A stretch of 64,000 nt of DNA from Fibrobacter succinogenes (GCA_902791475.1 CADAWC010000029.1:53176-117175); one strand, 5' to 3'; shown: positions 41,723 to 50,628, counted from the first letter of the stretch. Numbers and translations are program-made. The notes: generated by a model from the letters alone, not told the origin.

Positions 41723-43843
41723 TTAATATTTCTTGTGATAGCCATAATAGCCATAACTACCATAGCCATACCCCGCATGACGTTCACACTTGTTGAAGAC
41801 GAAAGCCTTCTGCAATGGTGTTTCCGTACTGCGATCAAAAGTATTCAAGGCATCTTGGATGCTTTCAATTGTATGAGCTGCATGCTTCAAGACACACAAC
41901 AGGTAATCCGCATGCTTTTCGACAAGCAATGCGTCACTGCACTGGAATACCGGAGGAGTATCCAGAACAATCAAGTCATACTTATCCCTGAACGAATCAA
42001 GGAAAGCGCTAAATCTAGAGCTGTTCAAAAGTCCACCCGGATTGACAACGCGGGCTCCCGAACCAAGTACATGGAATGTGTCGGTCACCTTGACCACATA
42101 TTCATCCGTGTAGTTTTCTTTTTCAAGCATTTCGCACAAGCCCTTCTGGGTATGCTTAAAGAAATGCCCACGGCGAAGATCCATGTCTACAAGCAAAACC
42201 TTTTTACCGGACATCGCAAAAGACGCCGCCAAATTCGTAGAAACAAAAGACTTACCGACTCCCTGAATAAGGCCAGACACCATCAAGACCTTCTTGCCGT
42301 CAGAGAAAACGGAGAATTCAAGAGCCGTACGGAGGGCGCGAATACCTTCAGCAAACGGATCATCCGGATTCGTCGATACACAAGGCTTTGTGACATCATT
42401 TTGAGTTCTGCCGTCAAGCATCGGGAGCTTTCCATAAACGCCAACGCCTGTGGCCTGTTCAACTTCGCTACTGCTGCAAACGCCATTCGAGAACAAACGA
42501 CGGATATAGACAATAAAGCATCCCAAAAGCAAGAATGCGGCCAAAACACCCAAGAACACAAGCTTGCGATTCGGCTTCGCCGGCTTGAGCGGAACGTAGG
42601 CCTGGTCCACAATGCGGACGTTACCAACTTCGCCAGCCTGCACCACTCGCAACTGCTGGATATTGTTCAAAAGGTTCGTATAAAGCCTGTTATTCACTTC
42701 AACTTCTTCTTGCAAGGAGAGAACTTCTTGCTGCAAAACAGGCAAACTTGCAGCAGAACGCTGCTGCTTTGCAATTTCACGACGAAGTTTAGCCTGCTGT
42801 TCCTCAATCGTACGCACTGTCGGATGTTCCGCACGGAACAAGCGCAAGGCTTCCTGCTTTTTCTGTTCGAGTTCAAGCAGGCGCTGTTGCAAGGAAACAT
42901 CCTTTTCCAAATGAACACGAGTTTCACCCGTAAGGTCGATTGTACCATTTGCATGACGGAAAGAAGTCAACTTCTGTTCTGCAGAATCGAGCTTGGCCTT
43001 AACACCCGGCAACTGTTCTTCAAGGAAAGCCAAGGTTTTCTTAGCTTCAGCACTGCGCATTTCAATATTCTGCTTCAAGTACGTATTCGCGATAGTGTTC
43101 AAAATAGCAGCAACACGATCAGCATAACGGTTTTCAAGCGCGACTCTAATAATGCCAGAATTCTTACCTTCTTCCGAGATGCTAAGTCCCTTAAGCAAAG
43201 CAGTTGCAGCAAGCTGCGGATGAACAGCTTCCAAACGGAAAGTCTGACCCGCAGTTGCGGTCAGGGATTTCACGCAGATAACTAAGGTATCACCCGCAAA
43301 CGGCTTACGGTACGTTTCACCGACAGTACCAGAAAGCACGACCTCGCCCTCAGGTCCGAGCACTTCGTACGCACTAGAATCTGCGGTCACACGGGCAACA
43401 AGAGTTTCCTTTGCATCTTCAAAAGCTCGCGGAATCGAGAGAAGCTCAAGATCCATACGGCCTTCTTTATGCAGCAAACGATCCCGCTTATTCAGCGGAA
43501 CGGCAGAATAACAAAGTCTTTCGTCCTGAACGACCTGTTCCAGAACGCCACGGCTCTTGATAAGTTCCATTTCTGCAGCAGACGGTGTAGAAACATCCAG
43601 CAGGGCCCCCATTTCACCAAGAGCAAGACCTTGTTTATTACCCTTAACATTTACTTGAAGGAGAACGTCACTTCTAAAAGACGGGCGAAGCCACATGGAA
43701 ACAAGGCCGCCGAACAAAACACCCAAAATCAAGAAAATGAGCAAGAACTTCCACTTGCCTTTCAAATACACCAATATCTCAAGAATATCGATTTCGTCAT
43801 TATCTGACTTATTCGAAACATTCTGAGTCATTTTCTCGTTCAT
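41723..43843 (-). CDS. Polysaccharide co-polymerase / BY-type tyrosine kinase (Wzc-like)
   Basis: 706 aa from the ATG at 43843, with GGAG upstream. Wzz-type N-terminal domain with membrane helices at about 30-50 and 430-450, a long periplasmic coiled coil (about 270-400), then a cytoplasmic BY-kinase: Walker A SGLIQGVGKSF, Walker A' VLLVDMDLRRG, Walker B LIVLDTPPV, and a Tyr-rich tail (YGYGSYGYYGYHKKY) for autophosphorylation. It would control chain length and export of a surface polysaccharide. No polysaccharide synthesis genes are adjacent; the next gene is the OmpA-like protein. Confidence 0.92.
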   Translation of the reverse strand: MNEKMTQNVSNKSDNDEIDILEILVYLKGKWKFLLIFLILGVLFGGLVSMWLRPSFRSDVLLQVNVKGNKQGLALGEMGALLDVSTPSAAEMELIKSRGVLEQVVQDERLCYSAVPLNKRDRLLHKEGRMDLELLSIPRAFEDAKETLVARVTADSSAYEVLGPEGEVVLSGTVGETYRKPFAGDTLVICVKSLTATAGQTFRLEAVHPQLAATALLKGLSISEEGKNSGIIRVALENRYADRVAAILNTIANTYLKQNIEMRSAEAKKTLAFLEEQLPGVKAKLDSAEQKLTSFRHANGTIDLTGETRVHLEKDVSLQQRLLELEQKKQEALRLFRAEHPTVRTIEEQQAKLRREIAKQQRSAASLPVLQQEVLSLQEEVEVNNRLYTNLLNNIQQLRVVQAGEVGNVRIVDQAYVPLKPAKPNRKLVFLGVLAAFLLLGCFIVYIRRLFSNGVCSSSEVEQATGVGVYGKLPMLDGRTQNDVTKPCVSTNPDDPFAEGIRALRTALEFSVFSDGKKVLMVSGLIQGVGKSFVSTNLAASFAMSGKKVLLVDMDLRRGHFFKHTQKGLCEMLEKENYTDEYVVKVTDTFHVLGSGARVVNPGGLLNSSRFSAFLDSFRDKYDLIVLDTPPVFQCSDALLVEKHADYLLCVLKHAAHTIESIQDALNTFDRSTETPLQKAFVFNKCERHAGYGYGSYGYYGYHKKY

Positions 43844-43943
43844 CAAAAAAAATCTCCAAGGACGCAAGAACCAACCACCTTGCGTGGTCCAATTCGGAAT
43901 ATAAAATAAAAAAAAAATTAACGTTATTGTTCAGAAACATGAT

Positions 43944-43985
43944 AATCATATGATTTTTTGATGTTTTCAGAGTTTACTCAAACTC
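43944..43985. promoter_or_regulatory. Palindromes between divergent BY-kinase and ABC genes
   Basis: A perfect 12-bp palindrome AATCATATGATT at 43944-43955 and a 6-bp hairpin GAGTTT/AAACTC at 43970-43985, in the 239-bp divergent gap. Position and symmetry suggest an operator, but no regulator is known. The gap also has a short direct repeat 'aaaggcaac' near 44020-44040. Confidence 0.35.
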
Positions 43986-44082
43986 TAAATCCCCAAAAAT
44001 CAACAACTTATGATGTAAAGGCAACGTAAAGGCAACCAAATCAACAAGTTAGAGCATCTAAAGAGTCGAGAAAAAGGTCTTT

Positions 44083-44844
44083 ATGCAATCTTCTAAACCG
44101 ATACTTTCTGTTCAAAACTTACGTCGTGACTTTAAGATGGGCGACGAAATCGTACATGCCCTTCGCGGGGTGAGTTTCGACATTTACCCTGGCGAATTCG
44201 TAACCATCATGGGTACATCCGGCTCCGGCAAATCCACCATGCTGAACATTCTAGGATGCATGGACCGACCGACTTCAGGACACTATATATTAGATGGCCA
44301 ACATACCGAGACGCTAAAACGCGATGCGCTCGCCCGCATCCGGAACCAGAAGCTCGGATTCGTTTTCCAGAGCTACAACCTGCTCAGCCGCACGACCGCC
44401 ATCGAAAACGTGGAACTTCCATTATTATACAATTCCAAAATTTCTGCAGAAGAGCGTCACCACCGCGCTATTGAAGCATTAAAGATGGTCGGCCTCGAAA
44501 GCCGCATGAACCACTTGCCGAACCAGCTCTCGGGCGGCCAGCAACAGCGCGTGGCCATCGCACGAGCTCTCGTGAACGACCCCGTCATCATCCTTGCAGA
44601 CGAAGCGACCGGCAACCTCGATACCCGCACGAGCTACGAAATCATGATGATATTCCAGGAGCTACACAGCCAGGGAAAAACCATCGCCTTCGTGACGCAC
44701 GAACCAGACATCGCCACCTTCAGCGGACGCACTATCACCCTCCGCGACGGTTTACTGAAAAAAGATGTCATCAATGAAAATGTGCAAAACGCAAAAGTTG
44801 CATTTGAAATGCTCCCGCCACCAGAAACTTTTGAAGAGGATTAA
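44083..44844 (+). CDS. MacB/LolD-type ABC transporter ATPase
   Basis: 253 aa. Walker [10 protein letters not shown], signature [15 protein letters not shown], Walker [15 protein letters not shown], and the switch His in FVTHEP. The MacB/LolD class powers FtsX-like permeases that move lipoproteins, peptides or other substrates from the outer face of the inner membrane. The last 40 residues ([18 protein letters not shown]) extend beyond the usual length. The permease is the next gene, separated by a repeat-filled 134-bp gap. Confidence 0.94.
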   Translation: MQSSKPILSVQNLRRDFKMGDEIVHALRGVSFDIYPGEFVTIMGTSGSGKSTMLNILGCMDRPTSGHYILDGQHTETLKRDALARIRNQKLGFVFQSYNLLSRTTAIENVELPLLYNSKISAEERHHRAIEALKMVGLESRMNHLPNQLSGGQQQRVAIARALVNDPVIILADEATGNLDTRTSYEIMMIFQELHSQGKTIAFVTHEPDIATFSGRTITLRDGLLKKDVINENVQNAKVAFEMLPPPETFEED

Positions 44845-44978
44845 CTAGGTGTTAGGTAATAGGTATTAGGTTTTTATAATCGTGCCAAAGGCACCTGACT
44901 AACCTAACCCCTACAGCCTAAAACCTATTGCCTACATCTAACTTCCTACCGCCTACTTCCAACTTCCTACTAAAAAAT
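44845..44978. repeat. Repeat tract with long imperfect inverted repeat inside the ABC operon
   Basis: 'ggtgttaggtaataggtattaggtttt' on the left and 'aaaacctattgcctacatctaac' on the right can pair as an imperfect stem of about 20 bp. 'acttcctaccgcctacttccaacttcctac' repeats follow. It separates the ATPase and permease genes and supplies a spurious in-frame extension before the permease ATG. Confidence 0.75.
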
Positions 44979-46184
44979 ATGAATCCGTTTACTTTAGCTA
45001 AAATCGCTCTCCGCGCATTGCTCCGTAACCGCATGCGCACATTTCTCTCGGTGCTCGGCATCGTCATCGGTGTTGCCGCCGTCATTACCATGGTCGCCAT
45101 GGGCGAAGGATCCAAGAAATCCATCAAGGAACAGATGACAGCAATGGGCACAAACGCCATCATCATCCAGCTCAACCAGAGCCGACGCGGAGGCGTCCAG
45201 ACGGAATCAACCGAGCTCCTCGAAGAAGAAGACGTCATTGCCATCCGCGAAAACGCAACTTACATCAACGGCGTATCTCCCATGGTCACCGTTGGCGGAC
45301 AAGCTATAGTCGGAAACAATAACTCCCCCACGACACTTTCCGGCGTCTCTGCAGACTACCTCAAAATCCGCAACTACGAAATCCAGGACGGCGTGATGTT
45401 TGACGACGAAGCAGACCGCATGGCAAAAGTTTGCGTTATTGGCCAGACCGTCGTGAAAAACCTTTTCCCGGACGCAGACCCCATCGGCAAGACCATCCGC
45501 TACAAGAGCATCCCGCTAAAAGTCATCGGCACGCTCAAGGCTAAAGGCTCCGGTGATTTCGGGCAAGACCAGGACGACGTAATTTTCACTCCGTACCAGA
45601 CTGTAATGAGGCGATTCTCTGCCACGACGAATATCCGACAGATTTACGCGAACTCCATCGGTGAAGGCTACGCCGCAAAAGCGACCGAAGAAATCATGGG
45701 CATCTTGAAAGAACGCCGCAACTGGACAAAACCGACCGACCCGTTCCGCGTGTTCACGCAAGAAGAAATGATCCAGATGGTCACAAGCACCTCCGATATG
45801 CTCTCGCTTGTGCTGACCGCCATTGCTGGAATTAGTTTGTTTGTCGGCGGTATCGGCATCATGAACATCATGTACGTGTCCGTCACCGAACGCACTAAGG
45901 AAATCGGCCTTCGTATGGCTATCGGCGCTCGCGGCCGCGACATTCTTTTACAGTTTTTGTTCGAATCCGTAATTATCAGCTTGCTCGGTGGCGCCATCGG
46001 AATAGCACTCGGCATTGCCGCTTCAGAAACTGTAAAGATTGCAATGAACTGGCCCATGAGCGTCTCCGTCACAAGCGTCATCGTGAGCTTTGGCGTGTGC
46101 TTTGCCACAGGCGTATTCTTTGGTTGGTACCCCGCCCGCAAGGCAAGCAGGCTCGACCCGATTGAAGCACTGAGATTTGAATAG
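44979..46184 (+). CDS. MacB-like ABC transporter permease
   Basis: 401 aa from the ATG at 44979; upstream in-frame codons derive from a repeat. N-terminal membrane helix (MRTFLSVLGIVIGVAAVITM), a periplasmic MacB_PCD domain (about 45-240), and a C-terminal FtsX domain with three helices (GISLFVGGIGIMNIMYVSVT, LGGAIGIALGIAASE, VSFGVCFATGVFFGWYPARK) and ending LDPIEALRFE. With the ATPase it forms a tripartite-type pump; no adaptor (MacA) gene is adjacent, while a TolC-like protein is at 60062. Confidence 0.94.
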   Translation: MNPFTLAKIALRALLRNRMRTFLSVLGIVIGVAAVITMVAMGEGSKKSIKEQMTAMGTNAIIIQLNQSRRGGVQTESTELLEEEDVIAIRENATYINGVSPMVTVGGQAIVGNNNSPTTLSGVSADYLKIRNYEIQDGVMFDDEADRMAKVCVIGQTVVKNLFPDADPIGKTIRYKSIPLKVIGTLKAKGSGDFGQDQDDVIFTPYQTVMRRFSATTNIRQIYANSIGEGYAAKATEEIMGILKERRNWTKPTDPFRVFTQEEMIQMVTSTSDMLSLVLTAIAGISLFVGGIGIMNIMYVSVTERTKEIGLRMAIGARGRDILLQFLFESVIISLLGGAIGIALGIAASETVKIAMNWPMSVSVTSVIVSFGVCFATGVFFGWYPARKASRLDPIEALRFE

Positions 46185-46224
46185 GTTATATTCTCTGTAA
46201 ATAAAAAAACAACACTTTTTATTT

Positions 46225-46249
46225 TCTTTCGTCTCTCGTCTTTCGTCTA
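46225..46249. repeat. TCTTTCGTCT repeat, partial copy of the 59438-59581 element
   Basis: TCTTTCGTCTCTCGTCT at 46225-46241 is identical to 59539-59555, followed by another TTTCGTCTA unit. It lies 18 nt before the KDPG aldolase start. Confidence 0.7.
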
Positions 46250-46266
46250 TAATCTATTTTAATACC

Positions 46267-46908
46267 ATGAATTTCCTTGAATTTTTACAACCGATGCCGG
46301 TCGTGGGCATTCTCCGCGACATTCCTCAGGGCGCCGAAGAAGCGTGCGTGAACGCGTCCGCAAAGTGCGGGCTCAAGGCGATTGAGGTTACGATGAACAC
46401 AGCAGCCGCAACCGAAATTATCACAAAGCTCAAGTCGATTGCAAAGCCGCTTGGAATCAAGGTCGGTGCAGGCACGGTCCGTCACGGGAGCGATGTCGAA
46501 AAAGCAATTGCCGCAGGTGCAGAATTTTTGGTCACGCCGAACACGCGTCACGAAGTCATTCGACTTTCGAATACCGCAGGCATCCCGATTATCCCGGGAG
46601 CACTCACGCCAACCGAAGTGCAAAAAGCATACGACCTTGGCGCAACCGCCATCAAGATTTTCCCGGTGAACTGCGTAGGCGGTCCGGAATACATCAAGGC
46701 GCTGCGTGGACCGTTCCGCGACATTCCGTTGATGGCATGCGGTGGCGTGAATGCAGAGAACGCCGCAAGCTACTTGAAGGCTAGCGCGAATCTTCTTTCG
46801 TTCGGCGGAAGCATCTTCAATGCAGAACTGATGAAGGCTGGCGACTGGGCAACCATCGAAGCAAGGATGCAGAAGCTGTTGGCTGCCGTTAAAGCAGCGA
46901 TTGCATAA
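46267..46908 (+). CDS. eda: KDPG/KHG aldolase
   Basis: 213 aa, normal for this TIM-barrel enzyme. It splits 2-dehydro-3-deoxy-6-phosphogluconate into pyruvate and glyceraldehyde-3-phosphate, or acts on 4-hydroxy-2-oxoglutarate. Glu40 (AIEVTMNT) and the Schiff-base Lys130 (ATAIKIFPVN) are in place; GAGTVRH, FLVTPN and IPGALTPTE are family stretches. The usual FPA after the lysine is FPV here. No Entner-Doudoroff dehydratase is adjacent, so it may serve uronate breakdown. A strong terminator follows. Confidence 0.95.
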   Translation: MNFLEFLQPMPVVGILRDIPQGAEEACVNASAKCGLKAIEVTMNTAAATEIITKLKSIAKPLGIKVGAGTVRHGSDVEKAIAAGAEFLVTPNTRHEVIRLSNTAGIPIIPGALTPTEVQKAYDLGATAIKIFPVNCVGGPEYIKALRGPFRDIPLMACGGVNAENAASYLKASANLLSFGGSIFNAELMKAGDWATIEARMQKLLAAVKAAIA

Positions 46909-46944
46909 CTAGTCCAGTGAGACAATTTTGAATAATGCGAAAAC

Positions 46945-46974
46945 GCCGCGGAAACTTCCGCGGCTTTTCTTTTT
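46945..46974 (+). terminator. Rho-independent terminator
   Basis: GCCGCGGA, loop aact, TCCGCGGC then TTTTCTTTTT, 37 nt after the aldolase stop. Confidence 0.93.
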
Positions 46975-47042
46975 GCGGCTTTGCCGCCATACTTTAAACT
47001 AGTAACTATTAACTACTAACTAGCAACTGCAGCGCAGCTGCA

Positions 47043-47912
47043 TTAGCTGCGTCCAGCGCGCATCTTGCGTTTGCATTCGTACATGGAAGCGTCCGCACTG
47101 CGGAGCATCTCGTCCATGTCCTTGTAGTCTTCGGCAGAGCTTGCCGTGCCATACGCAAAGGCAACCGTCTGGTCTACAATCGTGAGCGACTTCACAGCCT
47201 CTTGCATTCTCTCGGCACAGACAAATGCGCCCTTCAAATCGGTATCCGGGCAAATAACCAAGAATTCGTCACCGCCCATGCGGAAAAGCATATCCGATTC
47301 GCGAAGCAGTTTATTGCAAACGTTCACGACAGAACGGAGCAACAAGTCTCCCGCCAAATGTCCATGCTGGTCATTGATTTTCTTGAGGCCGTTCAAGTCA
47401 AAATAGACAAGCGAGAAATTCGTGCCATAGCGCTTGCTACGGGCGAACAATTCACGGAGCGAGCAGATGGCATGCCTGCGGTTGTAGGCGCCCGTCAAGT
47501 CATCCGTCAGAGAGATTTCGCGCAAGTTGCGAAGCGAACGTGCCAAGCGCAGATGCACTCCAATTCGAGCGAGCAGAATGTCCGGTGCGGCAGACTTGCA
47601 GACAAAATCAGAAGCTCCCGACTGGAATCCTTGCGTAACGCTCGCATCGTTTTCCTGATTCGTGAGGAATATAATCGGCAAGTCGTCTAGCGGGAAATGC
47701 TTGCGGATATTCAAACAGACATCGTAGCCATTCATGTTCGGCATGTTGACGTCAAGCACCACAAGCTCCACGGGATTGTTGTACAAGTACTCCAGAGCTT
47801 CGGCACCGGATTTGCAGCCGATTACTTCATACCCAACTGCTTTCAGAACTTCCGAGTCTCTTTTTAATTCAACATCATCATCGTCGACGATAAGAATTTT
47901 TTCCTCTACCAT
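47043..47912 (-). CDS. Response regulator with GGDEF diguanylate cyclase domain
   Basis: 289 aa. Receiver domain 1-122 with acidic pocket DDDD (10-13), phospho-acceptor Asp54 (VVLDVNMPN) and Lys106; then a GGDEF domain (about 130-285) with active GGDEF (213-217) and an RxxD product-inhibition site RESD (204-207) exactly five residues before it. It should make cyclic di-GMP when phosphorylated, as PleD/WspR-like proteins do. No histidine kinase or c-di-GMP receptor is nearby. Confidence 0.95.
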   Translation of the reverse strand: MVEEKILIVDDDDVELKRDSEVLKAVGYEVIGCKSGAEALEYLYNNPVELVVLDVNMPNMNGYDVCLNIRKHFPLDDLPIIFLTNQENDASVTQGFQSGASDFVCKSAAPDILLARIGVHLRLARSLRNLREISLTDDLTGAYNRRHAICSLRELFARSKRYGTNFSLVYFDLNGLKKINDQHGHLAGDLLLRSVVNVCNKLLRESDMLFRMGGDEFLVICPDTDLKGAFVCAERMQEAVKSLTIVDQTVAFAYGTASSAEDYKDMDEMLRSADASMYECKRKMRAGRS

Positions 47913-47962
47913 TTTGTTCTCCTTACCATCCCAACACTCATTCCAACGATTATAAAATAAAA

Positions 47963-48784
47963 TTACTCGAGGAACTCTATCGGCGGTGCGGATTCAACTA
48001 GCCCCATTTGAGCCGCCAATTTGAAAAAAAGCGATAACGATTGTTTACGTTCATCCGTAAAATGATAATCGAGCACGCTAAAGTAATCCTCAACGAGAGG
48101 ACGCGGCAAATTCACCGGATACTTCGCAAGCCACACATCCAAAGCCAGCGATGGATTCTTGCGGAACTCGCGAATGCCTGATTCCAGTCGCACCATGTAA
48201 TCATCGAGAATAGGGCGCAAACTAGCCGAGAGTGCATCCTTCGAAATCACCCACGCACCAAACACAAACGGAAGTCCCTGCCATTCCTGCCAAAGCGTCC
48301 CCAAGTCATAACTATACGCAAAGCGGTGGCGTTCATTTTCTTCAAGCGCCAAGTCACCTATCAAGAGACACGCATCGTCAGTCGACTCAGCCGCAAGCCC
48401 CGGCACATATTCGGGCTTAAGCCCATAGCGATTTTCCAAAAGAATTCGTAATAACGTAACAGACGTCTTGCTTTGCGACGTCATGCGGATGCGTTTGTTC
48501 GAAAGCTCCTGGAGTGGATAACGCGAAAACAGCTTGACCGAGCGCACTTCAAAGGAGCACGACGTGCAGAGCACAGGCGACAGCACAAAGGCGCCCGGCT
48601 TTTGCGCAAACGTAATCGAAGACGCCGGAGACAGGTGGATGGAGCCGTCTTTGAGACCTGCACAATGCACACTCGGCGGGCCATCGACAAAGGCCACCTC
48701 GGGCAATTCATTTTCGCGCCCGACAGAATTAAAGAAAAACGGCGCACAGACCAAAAAAGGGATTCGACCAACACGGAGAGTCAT
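47963..48784 (-). CDS. mqnA: MqnA-like menaquinone biosynthesis protein (chorismate dehydratase)
   Basis: 273 aa, periplasmic-binding-like fold without a signal peptide. It matches MqnA of the futalosine pathway, which converts chorismate to 3-enolpyruvylbenzoate. Typical features: an N-terminal LRVGRIPFLVCAPFF, a central DACLLIGDLAL and YDLGTLWQEWQGLPFVFGAW. The N-terminal CSFEVRSVKLFSRYPLQEL and RIRMTSQSKTSVTLLRILL are also family-like. It implies menaquinone for anaerobic electron transport to fumarate. No other mqn gene is in the window. MqnD-type proteins share the fold, but the length and ending favour MqnA. Confidence 0.85.
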   Translation of the reverse strand: MTLRVGRIPFLVCAPFFFNSVGRENELPEVAFVDGPPSVHCAGLKDGSIHLSPASSITFAQKPGAFVLSPVLCTSCSFEVRSVKLFSRYPLQELSNKRIRMTSQSKTSVTLLRILLENRYGLKPEYVPGLAAESTDDACLLIGDLALEENERHRFAYSYDLGTLWQEWQGLPFVFGAWVISKDALSASLRPILDDYMVRLESGIREFRKNPSLALDVWLAKYPVNLPRPLVEDYFSVLDYHFTDERKQSLSLFFKLAAQMGLVESAPPIEFLE

Positions 48785-48871
48785 GTAAAAAAGTTAAATT
48801 TTTACACGTGGCGAGATTGTATGCCACATCAAAATAAACCGATTAATTTAAACGTTAATGGCTAAAGAATA

Positions 48872-49162
48872 ATGGCTGTATTTCACGTGAAGAAGACCTC
48901 GCTCGGCGAAGACCAGACTAGTCTCGTTTTCAAGGGCAGGATTGTAGAAGGCCCGATTAGCAAGGGTATGACCATCGAAATTCCTGTAACGCAGGAAGCT
49001 GTCGTCAAAATGAAAATTTACGACGTTGTCCAGTTCGACAAGCAAAAAGACGAAGACAAGAAGGTGGGCCTGGTTGTAGATTTTTATAACCTTCCCGACG
49101 ATATGGAAGTCATCATGGACCTAAACATCGCCGACGAAGATTTGAACATCGTAAACGAATAA
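48872..49162 (+). CDS. Small acidic beta-rich protein of unknown function (96 aa)
   Basis: 96 aa, no signal peptide. Alternating strands (SLVFKGRIVEGPISKGMTIE, DVVQFDKQKDEDKKVGLVVD) and an acidic C-terminus (NIADEDLNIVNE). The arrangement resembles a small OB- or translation-barrel-like domain, but I cannot name a family. It lies between the MqnA gene (divergent) and the GH5 gene 51 nt downstream, which it may share a transcript with. Confidence 0.7.
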   Translation: MAVFHVKKTSLGEDQTSLVFKGRIVEGPISKGMTIEIPVTQEAVVKMKIYDVVQFDKQKDEDKKVGLVVDFYNLPDDMEVIMDLNIADEDLNIVNE

Positions 49163-49213
49163 CCTATTCATTCAAACCGGCTGCTTCGGCAGCCAAAGTA
49201 TGGGACGACACGC

Positions 49214-50287
49214 ATGAAGAAAGAAAGATTGCGCGGAGTGAATTTGGGCGGATGGTTCAGTCAGGTTGACTGCATCGAAGAAAAGGACCCTGTCGGTTTT
49301 CCGGGGGTCGTGGGTCACATCAAGACGTTCCTTGGAACAAGCGATTTCAAGCGCATCCACGATGCGGGGTTCAACCACGTTCGCTTGCCGGTCGACTACT
49401 TTAATTTATTTAAAGGCGACGACCTCAAGCCGGATGAAGAAATCTTTGCGCTCCTGGACAAGGCGCTCAAGGATATTCAGGATGCAGACCTGGACGTGAT
49501 TCTTGACCTTCACAAGTGCCCGGGTCACGACTTCCACCTCGCCAGCAATCACGAACAAGCTTTCTTTGCCGATGCGAACGCCCGCAAGGACACGCGCAAG
49601 ATTTGGGCATTCATGGCCGAACGCTACAGCTCCATGCCGCGCGTGATGATGGAGCTTTTGAACGAGCCTGCCGCAAGCGACTCCAAGGTTTGGGATAAAG
49701 TCAAGGACGAAATCTTCTGGGAAATCCGCAAGCATGCCCCGAAGAACACGATTGTCGTAGGCGCGAACAAGTGGAACAGCGCCAGGGAATTCGAATTCTT
49801 GACACCGCTTGATGACGACAACGCCATCTACAGTTTCCATACCTACACGCCGGTGACGTTTACGCACCAGGGCGCCGCCTGGATTGATGACCCGTTCTTC
49901 AAGATTGAACGCCCGTGGCCGGGTGATTACGCCGCCCCTGAAGTTGGCGGCACAACACGTTTGAACGTGGAATTCGGCAAGTGGGACAAGGCCAAGTTGC
50001 AGGCAAGCATCCAGAACGCACTCGATTTCCGCGCCAAGTACGACTTGCCCGTAAGCTGCAACGAGTTCGGTGTTTACGTACAAGTTCCCCGCAAATATCA
50101 GCTTGCCTGGATGCACGACTTCCTCGACATCCTCCGTGATGCCGATGTGGGTTACAGCTACTGGAACTACAAGAATCTGGACTTCGGTCTCGTTTCGAAG
50201 GGCGAATCACTCCACAACGATTTACCGCAGTACAACAACCCCGAACGCCTCGACTCTGAACTCATGGAAATGATTGCGAAGGGGTAG
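49214..50287 (+). CDS. Glycoside hydrolase family 5 endoglucanase, CelC-like, without signal peptide
   Basis: 357 aa (beta/alpha)8 enzyme. GVNLGGWFSQ, GFNHVRLPVDY and DVILDLHKCPG match the GH5 fold; acid/base Glu151 in ELLNEP and nucleophile Glu284 in SCNEFGVY are present, and the end SYWNYKNLDFGLV is family-typical. The closest known type by eye is Clostridium thermocellum CelC. There is no signal peptide, so it is probably cytoplasmic and would act on imported cello- or glucan-oligosaccharides rather than on fibre. A terminator follows at 50417-50438. Confidence 0.92.
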   Translation: MKKERLRGVNLGGWFSQVDCIEEKDPVGFPGVVGHIKTFLGTSDFKRIHDAGFNHVRLPVDYFNLFKGDDLKPDEEIFALLDKALKDIQDADLDVILDLHKCPGHDFHLASNHEQAFFADANARKDTRKIWAFMAERYSSMPRVMMELLNEPAASDSKVWDKVKDEIFWEIRKHAPKNTIVVGANKWNSAREFEFLTPLDDDNAIYSFHTYTPVTFTHQGAAWIDDPFFKIERPWPGDYAAPEVGGTTRLNVEFGKWDKAKLQASIQNALDFRAKYDLPVSCNEFGVYVQVPRKYQLAWMHDFLDILRDADVGYSYWNYKNLDFGLVSKGESLHNDLPQYNNPERLDSELMEMIAKG

Positions 50288-50299
50288 CGGCGGAGCCTG

Positions 50300-50375
50300 C
50301 AATAGACAGTAGGAAGTAGGAAGTTACTCTACCGTCATCCTGGAGGGAGCTTCGCGACCGATAGGATCCAGTTAA
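50300..50375. repeat. Oligonucleotide tract plus GTCATCC...GGATCCAGT repeat
   Basis: 'gacagtaggaagtaggaagtta' then 'gtcatcctggagggagcttcgcgaccgataggatccagtt', the same pairing of families as at 39304-39402. Confidence 0.75.
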
Positions 50376-50405
50376 ATCTTGTGAATAATAAACTGCAAGA
50401 TATAA

Positions 50406-50621
50406 TTACAATAAAGGCGGACGAAAGTCCGCTTTTTTGCTTTCTTTAACAGCTTCAGGAGTTTCACTAGAGCAATTTTCAATACCTTTTCCTGATTCAT
50501 AAGCCCCATGTACAAGCATTACATTGTATTTCTCTATTGATTCCATGGGTTTGGGAATAGACCAACCAATGATGGCAAAAACCATCACCAAAACAATTAT
50601 CTTTTTCATAAACATTTCCAC
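50406..50621 (-). pseudogene. Remnant of the secreted hydrolase gene (copy 2)
   Basis: 71 codons. Residues 1-46 contain the same signal peptide type and the WSIPKPMESIEKYN and VMLVHGAYESGKG stretch as the hydrolase at 7351-8283 (WSIPKPMESVENYN, IVLVHGAYQADKG). After that the homology stops; 17 unrelated codons follow and the frame then reads through the terminator hairpin (ending ADFRPPLL). The nucleophile elbow and all later parts are gone. It follows the lipoprotein gene by 7 nt, as in copy 1. Confidence 0.8.
50417..50438 (+). terminator. Rho-independent terminator
   Basis: GCGGAC, loop gaaa, GTCCGC, then six T residues on the plus strand. It serves the GH5 gene, and its opposite strand lies inside the end of the hydrolase remnant. 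Confidence 0.88.
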
Positions 50622-50628
50622 AATACTA

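Noticed and set aside
39538..41796. Open frame of 752 codons on the plus strand with repeated segments
   Set aside because: Antisense to the OmpA/TSP3 gene; the apparent protein repeats mirror the eight TSP3 units.
44928..44978. N-terminal extension MPTSNFLPPTSNFL of the MacB-like permease
   Set aside because: Encoded by intergenic oligonucleotide repeats; the MNPFTLAKIALRALL start matches the family.
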